From contig JAJDNI010000010.1 in assembly GCA_022340755.1 (NCBI GenBank), forward strand, positions 1 to 56,765: a DNA stretch of 56,765 nt, given 5' to 3'. Below, one piece after another: positions 8,564 through 17,601 of the stretch (the stretch's first letter is position 1; each line of letters begins with the position of its first letter). The notes under the pieces were generated by a model that saw nothing but the letters and a program-made list of their open reading frames with translations, had not been told where the DNA came from and did no database searches. This DNA is from Gemmatimonadota bacterium. Lineage in GTDB: Bacteria; Gemmatimonadota; Gemmatimonadetes; Longimicrobiales; Gaopeijiaceae. A program made the position numbers and the translations under genes.

Positions 8564-10012
8564 ATGCGCACGCACCGACTCGTCTTCGTGGCCCTGGCCA
8601 CCGCCGTGGCAGCCGCGATCGCCCGCGCCCCTCTCACAGCCCAGGACTCCAGCGCCGACTACACCCAGCCCTACCAGAGGAAGGCCCTGGAGATCTACCG
8701 GCACATCGTCGGCATCCGCAGCGCCGAGGGGCAGGGAAAGGTCCCGGAGGTGGCGCAGTACCTGGCCGACCAGTTCCGGCAGGGAGGCTTCCCGGAGGAG
8801 GACATCCACGTCCTCCCCTTCACCAAGGGCAACGGCGAGGAGTCGGCGGGGCTGGTGGTGCGCTACCGGGGGGACGGCTCGTCGGGCAAGAAGCCCATCC
8901 TTCTCGTGGCCCACATGGATGTGGTGGACGCGCTCCGCAAAGACTGGGATCGGGATCCGTTCACGCTGGTGGAGGAGAACGGGTACTTCTTCGGGCGCGG
9001 AACCTTCGACGTGAAGGGTGGCGTCGCCGTGCTGACGACCACGTTCCTCCGCCTGAAGGCCGAGGGCTTCGTGCCTACCCGTGACCTGATCATCGGCTTC
9101 ACCGGCGACGAGGAGACGGGGATGATCTCCGCCCGGGAGCTGGTGACGGCCCACCGCGACCTCACCGACGCCGAGTTCGCCCTCAACGCCGACGGCGGCG
9201 GTGGTACCATGGACCCGGACGGGAAGCCCCTCCTGTATGTGGTTCAAGCCTCCGAGAAGACCTACGCGACCTTCGAGCTCACGGTCACCAACCCGGGTGG
9301 CCACAGCTCCACGCCTCGGGACGACAACGCCATCTACGATCTGGCGACGGCCCTCAAGAACATCCAGGCGTACCGCTTCCCGGTGACGGTCAACGACGTC
9401 ACGCGGGCATACCTCAAGGCGATGGCGAAGGTGCAACCGGGCGAAGTGGGGAAAGCCATGGCGGCCCTGGCCGACAACCCCGCCGACGCGCAGGCGGCAG
9501 AGGTCCTCTGGCATCAGCCCGAAGAGGTGGGCGTCACCCGCACGACGTGCGTGGCCACGATGCTCCGGGCAGGTCACGCGGAGAACGCCCTGCCCCAGTC
9601 GGCGACCGCCACGGTCAACTGCCGGATCTTCCCGGGGGTGGAGGTGGCCGCGGTCCAGAAGACCCTCGACTCCGTGGCGGCGGTGCCCAAGCTCCAGATC
9701 GAAGTCCTGGACGATCCGAAGGCGAGTCCGGCGTCACCTGTCCGCGGCGACATCATGAGCGCCGTGACAGCGGCGGTACACGCCCGCTTCGCCGACATCC
9801 GGGTCATCCCGGCACAGGCCTCCTACGGGACGGACGGGAAGGAGTACCGTGCGGCGGGCATTCCCACCTACGGTGTGTCCGGCGTCTTCATGAGGGACAA
9901 AGACCAGTTCGCCCACGGTCTCAACGAGCGTCTCGAGGTGCGCAACTTCTACGCAGCGCTGGAGCACTGGAAGACCCTCATCGACCGGCTGGCCGGAAGA
10001 CCTACGACCTAG
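8564..10012 (+). CDS. Secreted M20-family metallopeptidase
   Basis: 482 residues. A Sec signal peptide (about 1-27) ends near ARAPLTAQ. The di-zinc M20 ligands are in place: VAHMDVVDA (His, Asp), GRGTFDVKGGVAV (bridging Asp), GDEETG (catalytic Glu pair) and a C-terminal HGLNER segment carrying the last His. The dimerisation domain begins with GGHSSTPRDDNAIY. M20 peptidases of this length (M20/M25/M40) cleave dipeptides or N-acyl amino acids. A periplasmic location means it would process peptides before uptake. It stands alone, 85 bases after the TlpA lipoprotein and 58 bases before the kinase gene, all on the plus strand. Confidence 0.9.
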   Translation: MRTHRLVFVALATAVAAAIARAPLTAQDSSADYTQPYQRKALEIYRHIVGIRSAEGQGKVPEVAQYLADQFRQGGFPEEDIHVLPFTKGNGEESAGLVVRYRGDGSSGKKPILLVAHMDVVDALRKDWDRDPFTLVEENGYFFGRGTFDVKGGVAVLTTTFLRLKAEGFVPTRDLIIGFTGDEETGMISARELVTAHRDLTDAEFALNADGGGGTMDPDGKPLLYVVQASEKTYATFELTVTNPGGHSSTPRDDNAIYDLATALKNIQAYRFPVTVNDVTRAYLKAMAKVQPGEVGKAMAALADNPADAQAAEVLWHQPEEVGVTRTTCVATMLRAGHAENALPQSATATVNCRIFPGVEVAAVQKTLDSVAAVPKLQIEVLDDPKASPASPVRGDIMSAVTAAVHARFADIRVIPAQASYGTDGKEYRAAGIPTYGVSGVFMRDKDQFAHGLNERLEVRNFYAALEHWKTLIDRLAGRPTT

Positions 10013-10070
10013 GGCGATGTAGAAGAAGTAGAGCGTCGCGCCCTGACGCCGCAGGGCCCATCTTGGGTAC

Positions 10071-12410
10071 ATGGACCCACAAGCGCGTCTTCAAGAGGCG
10101 CTACAAGGACACTACCGCCTCGTCCGAGAGCTCGGCGAAGGTGGCATGGCCATCGTCTTCCTGGCGGACGATCTGAAGCACCCCCGCCAGGTGGCGGTGA
10201 AAGTCCTTCGTCCCGAGGTGACGTGGGGATCGGCCTACGAGCGGTTCCGGCGTGAGATCGAGATCGCGTCGGGGCTGAACCACCCCAACGTCCTTCCGCT
10301 GCACGACTCCGGCGAGGTGGACGGTCTCCCTTACTTCGTCATGCCGTACGTCGACGGCGAGTCCCTCCGGGCGAGGCTCGACCGAGAGGGCGGCCTGCCG
10401 CTGGAAGAGGTTCTCCGGGTGGCCGACGAGGTGGGCGACGCGCTGACCTACGCCCACGGGCGGGGACTCGTTCACCGGGACATCAAGCCCGAGAACATAC
10501 TCCTCCAGGCTGGACACGCGCTGGTGTCCGACTTCGGCATCGCGCAGCTCGCGCAGGGAGACGGCGGCCGGCTGACGGGCACGGGGCAGGCGGTGGGCAC
10601 CCTCGCGTACATGAGCCCGGAGCAGTTCGAGGGCGAAAAGCCCGTCGATCAACGCGCGGATGTGTACGCCCTGGGATGCATGCTCCACGAGATGCTCTCC
10701 GGGGAGAGACCCTTCGCCGCCGGCAGCCCTCAGGCCACGCTCGCCCGGAAACTCACCGGGACCCTGACGGATCTCACCACCACCCGGGCCGACGTCCCTC
10801 CCACCGTCCAGTCGGAGATCGAGCGGGCCGTATCGGTGGACCCGGCGCTCCGTCACGCCACCGCGGGGGAGCTCGTCACGGCTCTCCGCGCGGCGGTAAC
10901 CATCCGCGCCCAGGAAGCCTACCGGATCCGGAAGCGGAGGCGCACCCTGCTCCGGCGCGCGCTGGCCGGTACCGGCACCGTCGCCCTGGCCGCCGCCGCC
11001 TGGTGGGCCTTCCAGGGCTTGAACGCTCCCCGCATGGAGCGCATCGCCGTGCTCCCGTTCCGCAACGCGGAGGCCGACACCTCGCAGGACTTCTACGTTG
11101 CGGGCTTTCACCACGACATGGTGGTGGAGCTCGCCAAGGCGGTGCGGGTCATCAACCCGAGCTCCGTGGCGCGCTACGCAGGTACGACGCTTCCCACTCG
11201 GCAGATCGCCGACGAGCTGGGCGTAGACGGCGTCATGGATGGGAGCGTCGACCGCCGCCCCGACCTGGTTACCCTGAGCCTCCAGCTGGTGGATCCGGGA
11301 ACCGAGGAGATCATCTGGTCGCGCACCTTCCGGTCTTCTCCGGGCAATGTCGTGGGGCTGTATCACGACGTCGCACGGGCCATCGCGGGCGAGATGGGGG
11401 TGCGGCTCACCCCGGATGTGCTGGCCAGGTTGCCCGTCTCCGCCGAGGTGGATCCCCAGGTCTACGACCTTCTCGTGCAGGCCCGCTTCCACCTGGAGAA
11501 GCTCACCCCGACCGGTTTCGACACCGCCGAGCGCTACTACCAACTGGCGTTGGAACGGGACTCCCTGTCGGCGGAGGCCTGGCAGGGTCTGGCGACCGTG
11601 TGGCTCGACCGAGCGCAACAGGGTCTCGTGTCCGGGGCGGAGGCCAAGGAGCGCGCCGCCCCATATTCGGATCGGGCCGCGCTCCTCGACCCGACCCTGC
11701 CCGCGGTGCAGGCCGACCGCGCGGTGCAGATGGCCTGGTCGGAGTGGCGGTTCCGCGACGCTCTCGACGCCTTCCGCACCGCCCTCGATGACGATCCCAC
11801 CAACTCCCTCCTGCGCGTCGCGTACTCCCAGGTGCTCCTGTACCTGGACCGGGACGACGAAGCCCTGAAGGAAGCGGAGCAGGCGGCCGACCTCGACCCC
11901 TTCAACACCATGGTCCAGGGATTCTACGCCCAGGACCTGAACTTCCTGCGGCGGTACGGCGATGCCGAAGCCGTGCTCGAGCGCGTGCGCGCCGCAGACC
12001 CCGATGCGCCCTACGTTCTCTCCACGCTTCGCACCACGTACCACCTCATGGGCCGCGAAGGGGAGGCCATGGAGATGTGGCGGGCCTCATACCGCGCAGC
12101 GGAGGACACCGCGGCACTTTCGGCCCTGGACGCCGGCTACGCCCAGGGGGGCTACGCCTCGGCGCTTCGTGCGGTGGCGGAGCTCTTCGTGGCCCGCTCG
12201 AAGACGGAGTATGTCACCCCCTGGCAGATCGCGACGCTCTACACTCGGGCAGGCGACGCGGAGCCCGCCCTGGACTACCTGGAGCTGGCATACAAGGACC
12301 ACGACCAGAACATGCCTTCCATCGCCGTGGACCCGATCTTCGACTTCATCCGCAACCGTCCTCGGTTCCAGGCGTTGGTGGACAGCCTGGGGCTCCCGAG
12401 GGAGAGCTGA
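10071..12410 (+). CDS. Ser/Thr protein kinase fused to TolB-like and TPR regions
   Basis: 779 residues. The kinase domain (about 1-275) has LGEGGMAIVF (21-30), Lys44 in VAVKVL, HRDIKPEN from 135 and DFG at 154. A transmembrane helix lies at about 293-312. A TolB/FlgO-like segment follows (ERIAVLPFRNAEADTS, ELGVDGVMDGSVDRR, LVDPGTEEIIWSRTF), then TPR-like repeats (YYQLALERDSLSAEAWQGLA, ALLDPTLPAVQADRAVQMAW) and the tail FDFIRNRPRFQALVDSLGLP. It joins the output kinase to the TolB/TPR region that is a separate protein at 4602-6209, so both probably read similar envelope signals. The ATG at 10071 has no visible Shine-Dalgarno. Confidence 0.92.
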   Translation: MDPQARLQEALQGHYRLVRELGEGGMAIVFLADDLKHPRQVAVKVLRPEVTWGSAYERFRREIEIASGLNHPNVLPLHDSGEVDGLPYFVMPYVDGESLRARLDREGGLPLEEVLRVADEVGDALTYAHGRGLVHRDIKPENILLQAGHALVSDFGIAQLAQGDGGRLTGTGQAVGTLAYMSPEQFEGEKPVDQRADVYALGCMLHEMLSGERPFAAGSPQATLARKLTGTLTDLTTTRADVPPTVQSEIERAVSVDPALRHATAGELVTALRAAVTIRAQEAYRIRKRRRTLLRRALAGTGTVALAAAAWWAFQGLNAPRMERIAVLPFRNAEADTSQDFYVAGFHHDMVVELAKAVRVINPSSVARYAGTTLPTRQIADELGVDGVMDGSVDRRPDLVTLSLQLVDPGTEEIIWSRTFRSSPGNVVGLYHDVARAIAGEMGVRLTPDVLARLPVSAEVDPQVYDLLVQARFHLEKLTPTGFDTAERYYQLALERDSLSAEAWQGLATVWLDRAQQGLVSGAEAKERAAPYSDRAALLDPTLPAVQADRAVQMAWSEWRFRDALDAFRTALDDDPTNSLLRVAYSQVLLYLDRDDEALKEAEQAADLDPFNTMVQGFYAQDLNFLRRYGDAEAVLERVRAADPDAPYVLSTLRTTYHLMGREGEAMEMWRASYRAAEDTAALSALDAGYAQGGYASALRAVAELFVARSKTEYVTPWQIATLYTRAGDAEPALDYLELAYKDHDQNMPSIAVDPIFDFIRNRPRFQALVDSLGLPRES

Positions 12411-12507
12411 CCGTCCGGCTCCAAGAGGATGCCGGCCATCCGGTTTCTATCCCTTGTGGCCTTTGCCAGATTGCATGAGCACGCACGCCGGCTATCTACG
12501 ACCATTC

Positions 12508-12526
12508 GACCCGGGCTGCCCGGGTC
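12508..12526. other. Short perfect stem-loop between kinase gene and pepD
   Basis: Two 8-base arms, GACCCGGG and CCCGGGTC, flank a 3-base loop, ending 18 bases before the pepD ATG. No T-run follows, so it is a weak candidate terminator for the kinase transcript or a leader hairpin of pepD. The rest of the 134-base gap shows nothing else clear. Confidence 0.4.
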
Positions 12527-12544
12527 TCTACCGGGAACGGACTC

Positions 12545-13993
12545 ATGACCTTCGTATCCGACCTCGAGCCGAAGGCTCTGTGGAGTCACTTCGACGAGAT
12601 CCTCACCATCCCCCGGGGATCCAAGGAAGAAGAGAAGATGCGCGCCTTCGTGGTGGGCGTGGCCGAGCGTCTCGGCCTGGAGCACCACGTGGACGCCACG
12701 GGGAACGTCGTGGTGAAGAAGGCCGGGACGCCCGGTAAGGAGAACGCGCCCGCGACCGTCCTCCAGGCCCACCTGGACATGGTGAACGAGAAGAATTCCG
12801 ACGTGGACTTCGACTTCGCCAAGGATGCCATCAAGCCGGTCCTGGACGGTGAGTATCTCACCGCCGACGGCACCACGCTGGGCTCCGACAACGGCATCGG
12901 CGTCGCCGCCATGCTTGCCCTCATGGAAGCCACCGACGTGGTGCACGGGCCCCTCGAGTTCCTTTTCACCATCGACGAGGAGACGGGCCTTACCGGTGCC
13001 GCCGGGCTGGACGCCTCCCTTCTCTCCGCGAAGCAGCTCGTGAATCTGGACTCCGAGGAGGAGGGAACCCTCACGGTGGGGTGCGCCGGCGGCGCCGACA
13101 CCGACCTGACGCTCGCCCTGGACACCACGCCGACCCCCGCGAATGCCACCGCTCACAAGGTGACACTCTTCGGCCTGAACGGCGGGCACTCGGGTGTGGA
13201 CATCCACCTCCAGCGGGGCAACGCCGTCCAGCTTTTGGCGCGTATACTCCGGGCCGCGGAGATTCCGGGCTTCCTCGCGAGCATCGAGGGCGGGAACAAG
13301 CACAACGCCATCCCCCGGGAAGCCTGGGCAACGGTAGTGATCCCGCAGGGTGCCGAGGGAGACTTCTTCGCGCGCCTCGACGCACAGTTCACCGGCGTCA
13401 AGGCGGAGTTCGCCGTGCCCGAGCCGGGGATGGAGGTGAAGGTGGAGGAGGTCTCCGCGCCGGACGCCGTCTGGAGCACGGAATCCGGAGCCCGCGCGCT
13501 CCAGCTTCTGGTGGCGCTCCCCCACGGGGTCACCGTGATGAGCAACGACATCCCGGGATTGGTGGAGACCAGCACGAACTTGGCCGCTGCGAAGAGCGCG
13601 GACGGCACCTTGAAGGTCCTCATGAGCTCCCGGTCCTCGGTGGCCTCGGGCCTGGACTGGATCCGCGGCAAGATCGAGGCGGTGGCCATGCTGGCCGGAG
13701 CCTCGGTGGATCACCACGACGGCTACCCGGGGTGGAAGCCGGACCTGGACTCCCGACTCCTGGACGTCGTCCGATCCATCCACACCAGGGTTCTCGGCTC
13801 CGACCCGGAGGTGGGCGCCATCCACGCCGGGCTGGAATGCGGGCTCATCGGCGAGATGGTCCCGGGGATGGATATGATCTCCATCGGACCGCAGATCGAG
13901 TTCCCCCACTCGCCCAACGAGCGCGTGCACGTGGGGTCCGTCGAGCGCTTCTACGAGCTCCTCACGGAGACGTTGAAGGAGCTGGCGGGATAG
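12545..13993 (+). CDS. pepD: PepD-type aminoacyl-histidine dipeptidase (M20C)
   Basis: 482 residues, the usual length for PepD (beta-Ala-His/Xaa-His dipeptidase). There is no signal peptide, so it is cytosolic. Metal and catalytic residues are visible: QAHLDMVNEK (H76, D78), GSDNGIGVAAML (D115), IDEETGLTGA (E145, E146), NLDSEEEG, and a late His in IEFPHSPNERVHVGS. The lid/dimer domain starts at LFGLNGGHSGVDIHLQRGNA, a PepD hallmark that separates it from the PepT and CPG2 branches. It hydrolyses dipeptides, mainly with C-terminal His or broader substrates. It follows the kinase gene on the same strand. Confidence 0.95.
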   Translation: MTFVSDLEPKALWSHFDEILTIPRGSKEEEKMRAFVVGVAERLGLEHHVDATGNVVVKKAGTPGKENAPATVLQAHLDMVNEKNSDVDFDFAKDAIKPVLDGEYLTADGTTLGSDNGIGVAAMLALMEATDVVHGPLEFLFTIDEETGLTGAAGLDASLLSAKQLVNLDSEEEGTLTVGCAGGADTDLTLALDTTPTPANATAHKVTLFGLNGGHSGVDIHLQRGNAVQLLARILRAAEIPGFLASIEGGNKHNAIPREAWATVVIPQGAEGDFFARLDAQFTGVKAEFAVPEPGMEVKVEEVSAPDAVWSTESGARALQLLVALPHGVTVMSNDIPGLVETSTNLAAAKSADGTLKVLMSSRSSVASGLDWIRGKIEAVAMLAGASVDHHDGYPGWKPDLDSRLLDVVRSIHTRVLGSDPEVGAIHAGLECGLIGEMVPGMDMISIGPQIEFPHSPNERVHVGSVERFYELLTETLKELAG

Positions 13994-14052
13994 GCGGGCG
14001 GAGGAGTTCCGGTGGTGCATATGCACGTCAGGCAGCGCATGAGACGCGCGCA

Positions 14053-15051
14053 ATGATGGAGACTCCGCGTCGTGCGCGGTGCGTATCCCGACCGCGGCTA
14101 GGGGTAGTCCTCGCCGGGGGTGTCATCGCCGTTGCCGGGTTCGTGCCGACGCCAGGCGCGAGTCGGGCCACCAACAACCTCGACCCCGCCGATCGGACTG
14201 CGTCGGCAACCGGGAGCCGGGCCAGCGACACAATCCCGGCTCCCGCCCAACTGACCTGGCGCCCAGAGCAGCCGACGCAGGGGACCCTCGTCGTGGTGCG
14301 GATAACACCCGCGCCGGGCACGGTGCTGAATACCGTGTCGGGCAGGGGCGGAGGGGAAGATCTCCACTTCTATGCCGTGGACGGCGGCGCCATGGAGTCG
14401 TTGGTCCCGGTACCCGTGGATGCGTCGGGGAGCGTGCAGGTGGCGGTGACCCTTCAGGACGCTTCCGGGTCCAGCCGCGCCCTCGAGGCTTCCATCCCCG
14501 TTGACCCCGGATCCTTCCACCACGAGAAGCTGGAGGTGGCACCGGAGCTGGGCTCGCCCCTGAGCAAGGCGAACGCCGCCCGGCTCGCCAGGGACCAGGC
14601 CAAGGCGCGCGAGGTCTCGCGTGAGGCTGAGCAGTCGAGTCGACTCTGGACCCATCGGGTCGTTCTTCCGAGAAAGTCCCGGGTGACGGGCGGGTTCGGC
14701 GACGGACGCATCTTCAACGGGCAGGTCTCCAGCCGTCACCTGGGGCTGGACCTCAACGGAGCGGTGGGCGACACGGTGGTGGCGACCACCAGAGGCGTGG
14801 TGGCTCTGGTGGATCGCTTCCTGCTGGCGGGCAACATCGTCTACGTCAGCCACGGCGCAGGGCTCGTCAGCGGGTATTTCCACCTGAGCAAGCAGCTCGT
14901 CGCGGTGGGCGACACGGTGGAGGCCGGCACGCCTATCGGCCTGGTGGGGGCCACCGGCCGGGTGACGGGTCCCCACCTCCACTGGGTGGTGCGCTACGGC
15001 ACCACGAGCGTGAATCCCGAGAGCCTGATCCCGGCGCTGGCAGGTCGCTGA
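14053..15051 (+). CDS. M23-family metallopeptidase (LytM-like), exported
   Basis: 332 residues from the ATG at 14053 (another ATG follows directly). A hydrophobic N-terminal segment at about 17-35 predicts export or anchoring. The middle has a beta-sandwich-like part and a short charged helix (NAARLARDQAKAREVSREAEQ). The C-terminal LytM domain is complete: VTGGFGDGR, RHLGLDLNG (H229, D233), YVSHGAGLVSGYFHLSK and GPHLHWVVRY (H308, H310). These are the zinc and catalytic positions of M23 endopeptidases, which cut peptidoglycan cross-links, so an active enzyme is expected. It lies 59 bases after pepD and could share its transcript. The 299 bases after it hold no gene; a small imperfect hairpin near 15073-15094 may end transcription. 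Confidence 0.92.
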   Translation: MMETPRRARCVSRPRLGVVLAGGVIAVAGFVPTPGASRATNNLDPADRTASATGSRASDTIPAPAQLTWRPEQPTQGTLVVVRITPAPGTVLNTVSGRGGGEDLHFYAVDGGAMESLVPVPVDASGSVQVAVTLQDASGSSRALEASIPVDPGSFHHEKLEVAPELGSPLSKANAARLARDQAKAREVSREAEQSSRLWTHRVVLPRKSRVTGGFGDGRIFNGQVSSRHLGLDLNGAVGDTVVATTRGVVALVDRFLLAGNIVYVSHGAGLVSGYFHLSKQLVAVGDTVEAGTPIGLVGATGRVTGPHLHWVVRYGTTSVNPESLIPALAGR

Positions 15052-15350
15052 CGTTCCCCGGGGCACTCGCCGGCTCGGGTTCGACCCGCCGAGCGCATGT
15101 GACACAGGTCCGGCCGCGGCACACGTCTGCGTGGTCGCCGCCGATCGTGGTGACCTCGAGCCGGTGGCGGCGGGAAGGGACCGTCGTGCAACGACCCGAT
15201 ACAGCCTTCCCCCCGATGTGGCAGACAACGGGTCGAGAAGGGGCGCTGCGCTGGCACGCAGGTTGCACCTCGTGCGGACACCGGTCTGTCAGGGCCCCCA
15301 CCACCTCACTGCCCGGTGATGTTGCTTCCACGCATCACTCGGAGTCTACA

Positions 15351-16004
15351 ATGCGCAGCCTCGGCATCGTCGCCCTTCCCCTGCTCGCGTGCGTTCCCGT
15401 CGGCGGTCAGCAACCCGACTTCACGGTGAGCGGGCTCCTCGGCTATCAGCGTGGCCTGGGGGTGGAGGTGCTGGCCACCGCCAGCAACTTCGCCCAGGGC
15501 TTCCCCTTCTCGGCGCGGCTCCGGGTAGGACGGACTGCGACCGACCCCGGTGACCCCGCCACGGCTCGGAAGGTCTTCATCAACGACGCGACGAACGGCA
15601 CGCCCGTGGAGCACGGCCACACCTGGGACGGGGGTCTCGACATTCTCGTCCCGAGGGGACGACACAGCCGCCTATGGGCGGGGGTCCGCTACACCCACTT
15701 TCTGGGCAACTTCAAGTTCATCGGCGGAAACGAGGACTTCGATGTACGCTCGGCCTCGTGGGGATTTGCGGGAGGAGCGGACCTGACCTTCCCCATGTCT
15801 CCTCGGCTGGCCCTGTTGGTCTCTGCCGGGGCCGAGGTGTATTCCTCGGGGCGCCTCCAGGCTCACGATACATCGTACAGCCCGAACGGCCAGAACGTGA
15901 ACCCCCGGTCAGGATTCACGTACCAGGACGCCGACCGAGCCGTCAACCAACCCAAGCTGCGTCCCACTCTCATGGTCGGCGTCAGCCGGAGGTTGGGGCG
16001 GTAA
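15351..16004 (+). CDS. Small outer-membrane beta-barrel-like protein, hypothetical
   Basis: 217 residues from the ATG at 15351; open sequence further upstream in this frame is non-coding in character. The N-terminus (MRSLGIVALPLLACVPVGGQ) is a signal peptide. The mature part alternates polar and aromatic residues (FTVSGLLGYQRGLGVEVL, SRLWAGVRYTHFLGNFKFIG, SWGFAGGADLTFPM, LALLVSAGAEVYSS) and ends in VGVSRRLGR, as in 8-stranded barrels. No enzymatic motif is visible. It is a single gene with no partner on its strand nearby. It resembles the barrels at 19606 and 38701 in build, not clearly in sequence. Confidence 0.7.
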   Translation: MRSLGIVALPLLACVPVGGQQPDFTVSGLLGYQRGLGVEVLATASNFAQGFPFSARLRVGRTATDPGDPATARKVFINDATNGTPVEHGHTWDGGLDILVPRGRHSRLWAGVRYTHFLGNFKFIGGNEDFDVRSASWGFAGGADLTFPMSPRLALLVSAGAEVYSSGRLQAHDTSYSPNGQNVNPRSGFTYQDADRAVNQPKLRPTLMVGVSRRLGR

Positions 16005-16066
16005 GCGGACGGCCTCGGTAGTGGCCCACCCTGATCCGCGCCGATCCTGGTGCTGGGCGCATTCTC

Positions 16067-16477
16067 CTACCCGGACAGCTGCCTTTCCCTGGATCTCAGC
16101 CGCCACGATGCGATGAACAGCACCGACGGGATTGAGTAGATCCCCATGGGGATCAACGTGCCGATTCGCATCGCGGGGGGCGCCTGGGAATTGAAGAGGT
16201 TCAGCACGAAGACCAGGGCGAAGCAGCAGAGCGACAGGATTCCTCCCAACTTCTCCTTCCACCATCCGAGGAGAAGTCCGGCCAGGCCCACCCCCCACAC
16301 CGCGAACATGACAAGGATGAGAGGGGTGAACTGACCCAGAAGGGTCGTACCGGGATGCCTGCGGGGTCCGTCGAGCGCCTCTCCGATCCCGATGACCAGC
16401 GTGAGGATGGTGATCAGGATGCCGGTGACGCGGGCAATCCAGCGGTAGGCGGTGGCTCGAGACTGCTCGGAGTTCAT
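16067..16477 (-). CDS. Four-helix integral membrane protein, hypothetical
   Basis: 136 residues with four hydrophobic spans: WIARVTGILITILTLVIGI, LLGQFTPLILVMFAVWGVGL, LGGILSLCCFALVFVLNLF and LIPMGIYSIPSVLFIASW. The ATG has a GGGAGG Shine-Dalgarno 8 bases upstream. I know similar small uncharacterised membrane proteins (DUF7670-like) but cannot assign a function. It is the last gene of a probable three-gene unit: XRE regulator, 242-residue membrane protein, then this gene after a 50-base gap. Confidence 0.75.
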   Translation of the reverse strand: MNSEQSRATAYRWIARVTGILITILTLVIGIGEALDGPRRHPGTTLLGQFTPLILVMFAVWGVGLAGLLLGWWKEKLGGILSLCCFALVFVLNLFNSQAPPAMRIGTLIPMGIYSIPSVLFIASWRLRSRERQLSG

Positions 16478-16527
16478 GGTAGGGCCTCCCAGGGCTTCAG
16501 GGGCTCAAGCGGGCAGGCCTTCTCCTG

Positions 16528-17256
16528 CTATTCCGCTTCCTCCACGTCGCGGCGCTTCACCCGAACCAGGCCCACGCCGGATGCCACCAACGGTACCACG
16601 AGGGTGGTCAGCGTAAGCAGCCGCGTGCTCCACTCCTGGGCCGACGGTCGGCCGAGCAGGACGAGCAGCGCCGCCGAGACTGCCAGGAGCAACCACCCCG
16701 TGACGCGAGGCCAGCGCCTGGCCGCGTAGGCGCCCGCCACGAAGGGAACCACGAAGACGAGGTGCATGCCGATCCCGACGAGGATCTCGACGAAGGTCCC
16801 GCCCTCCCCGATTCCGTCCAGCACGGCGAACAGAGCCCAGAACGAGCCGAAGGCGAGAAGCACCGCGGCCGCGGTCGTCTGTGCGCCCCAGAAGGACATG
16901 AGGTAGCTGAACAACCAGGTCAACCAGAGGATGACCAGAAGCAGCGTCACCACGTCCGCCGGGTATTTCACGTTCTCCCCGGTCAGGTGGAGACCGGTGA
17001 TGACGCATACCGTGGCGAGCCCACCGATGAGGTAGGCGTGAAACGCCGCCCGGCGAGAGGCCTCCCGCTGGAACTCGTCCAGGTCCCGCATCACCCCGAG
17101 CTCCCGGAGGATCCCGGGGACGAAGGCGCCGATGCCGGCGACGATGATCCACGCCTTGCCGACCGTCATCCAGAGGACGATGCCCAGGGCGATCACGCCG
17201 GCCTGAATGAGGGTCGGAACCGGAAGTGCCGAACGGCGGGGCGCTTGCTCAGTCAT
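16528..17256 (-). CDS. Multi-span membrane protein translated with an XRE regulator
   Basis: 242 residues from the ATG at 17256, which overlaps the end of the regulator gene by 8 bases and has GAGGAGC upstream, so translation is probably coupled. It has about seven hydrophobic segments, beginning TLIQAGVIALGIVLWMTVG and AWIIVAGIGAFVPGIL. A soluble loop (RDLDEFQREASRRAAFHAYL) matches the pattern seen in membrane proteins next to short XRE regulators (DUF2178-like). Such pairs are common and the function is unknown. The regulator may sense or control this protein's level. Confidence 0.8.
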   Translation of the reverse strand: MTEQAPRRSALPVPTLIQAGVIALGIVLWMTVGKAWIIVAGIGAFVPGILRELGVMRDLDEFQREASRRAAFHAYLIGGLATVCVITGLHLTGENVKYPADVVTLLLVILWLTWLFSYLMSFWGAQTTAAAVLLAFGSFWALFAVLDGIGEGGTFVEILVGIGMHLVFVVPFVAGAYAARRWPRVTGWLLLAVSAALLVLLGRPSAQEWSTRLLTLTTLVVPLVASGVGLVRVKRRDVEEAE

Positions 17257-17476
17257 CGCCCGCTCCTCGGTCGATTTCGAAGAGCTCCTCGACGGGGACG
17301 CCGAAGGCCACTGCCATTCTGAGCGCGAGGCCCACCGACGGATTGTACTTCCCACCCTCGATGGAGATGATGGTCTGCCGGGTCACCCCCACGCGCCGGC
17401 CGAGCTCCTCCTGGGTCCATTCCCGTAGGCGACGGTGACGGCGCACATGGTTGCGGATGCCATCGTTGGTAGCCAC
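17249..17476 (-). CDS. Small XRE-family helix-turn-helix regulator
   Basis: 75 residues from a GTG at 17476. The HTH is RLREWTQEELGRRVGVTRQTIISIEGGKYNPSVGLALRMA (shown by the TQEELG, TRQTI and GKYNPS marks), and the protein ends in VPVEELFEI, typical of the short YozG-like class. An ATG at 17494 is in frame but lies inside the left arm of the inverted repeat at 17486-17522. A TTGACA-17-TACTGT promoter on the minus strand would start transcription near 17476, so a leaderless GTG start fits better. It probably binds that repeat and represses itself and the two membrane genes. Confidence 0.88.
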   Translation of the reverse strand: MATNDGIRNHVRRHRRLREWTQEELGRRVGVTRQTIISIEGGKYNPSVGLALRMAVAFGVPVEELFEIDRGAGDD

Positions 17477-17485
17477 GAAGACACA

Positions 17486-17522
17486 GTAAAGCATGCTTGA
17501 CTATGTGTCAAGCATGCTTTAC
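17486..17522. promoter_or_regulatory. Perfect 16-bp inverted repeat, operator and promoter of the XRE operon
   Basis: Arms GTAAAGCATGCTTGAC (17486-17501) and its exact complement (17507-17522) flank TATGT. On the minus strand they contain TTGACA, a 17-base spacer and TACTGT, so the operator overlays the core promoter of the regulator gene. By symmetry a weaker plus-strand promoter (TTGACT-17-TACGTT) also exists, but no plus-strand gene follows it. Confidence 0.85.
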
Positions 17523-17601
17523 GTTACACGCGCCCGCATCGTACTTGCCACGGCCTCCTGCGCGGAGACGAGCGAAGCGTGTACGGTGGGGCAAAACGAG
17601 A

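Noticed and set aside
13081-14052. An upstream extension of the M23 peptidase frame
   Set aside because: It overlaps pepD in another frame and has shadow-like composition. The ATG pair at 14053 starts a proper export signal.
10101-14053. Long minus-strand open frames opposite the kinase-TPR gene and pepD
   Set aside because: Both mirror confirmed coding sequence and have no domain or ribosome site. They are composition artefacts.
15061-15100. GGGTTCGACCC, similar to a tRNA T-loop
   Set aside because: No anticodon arm, D-arm or acceptor pairing can be placed around it; it is part of a small imperfect hairpin after the M23 gene.
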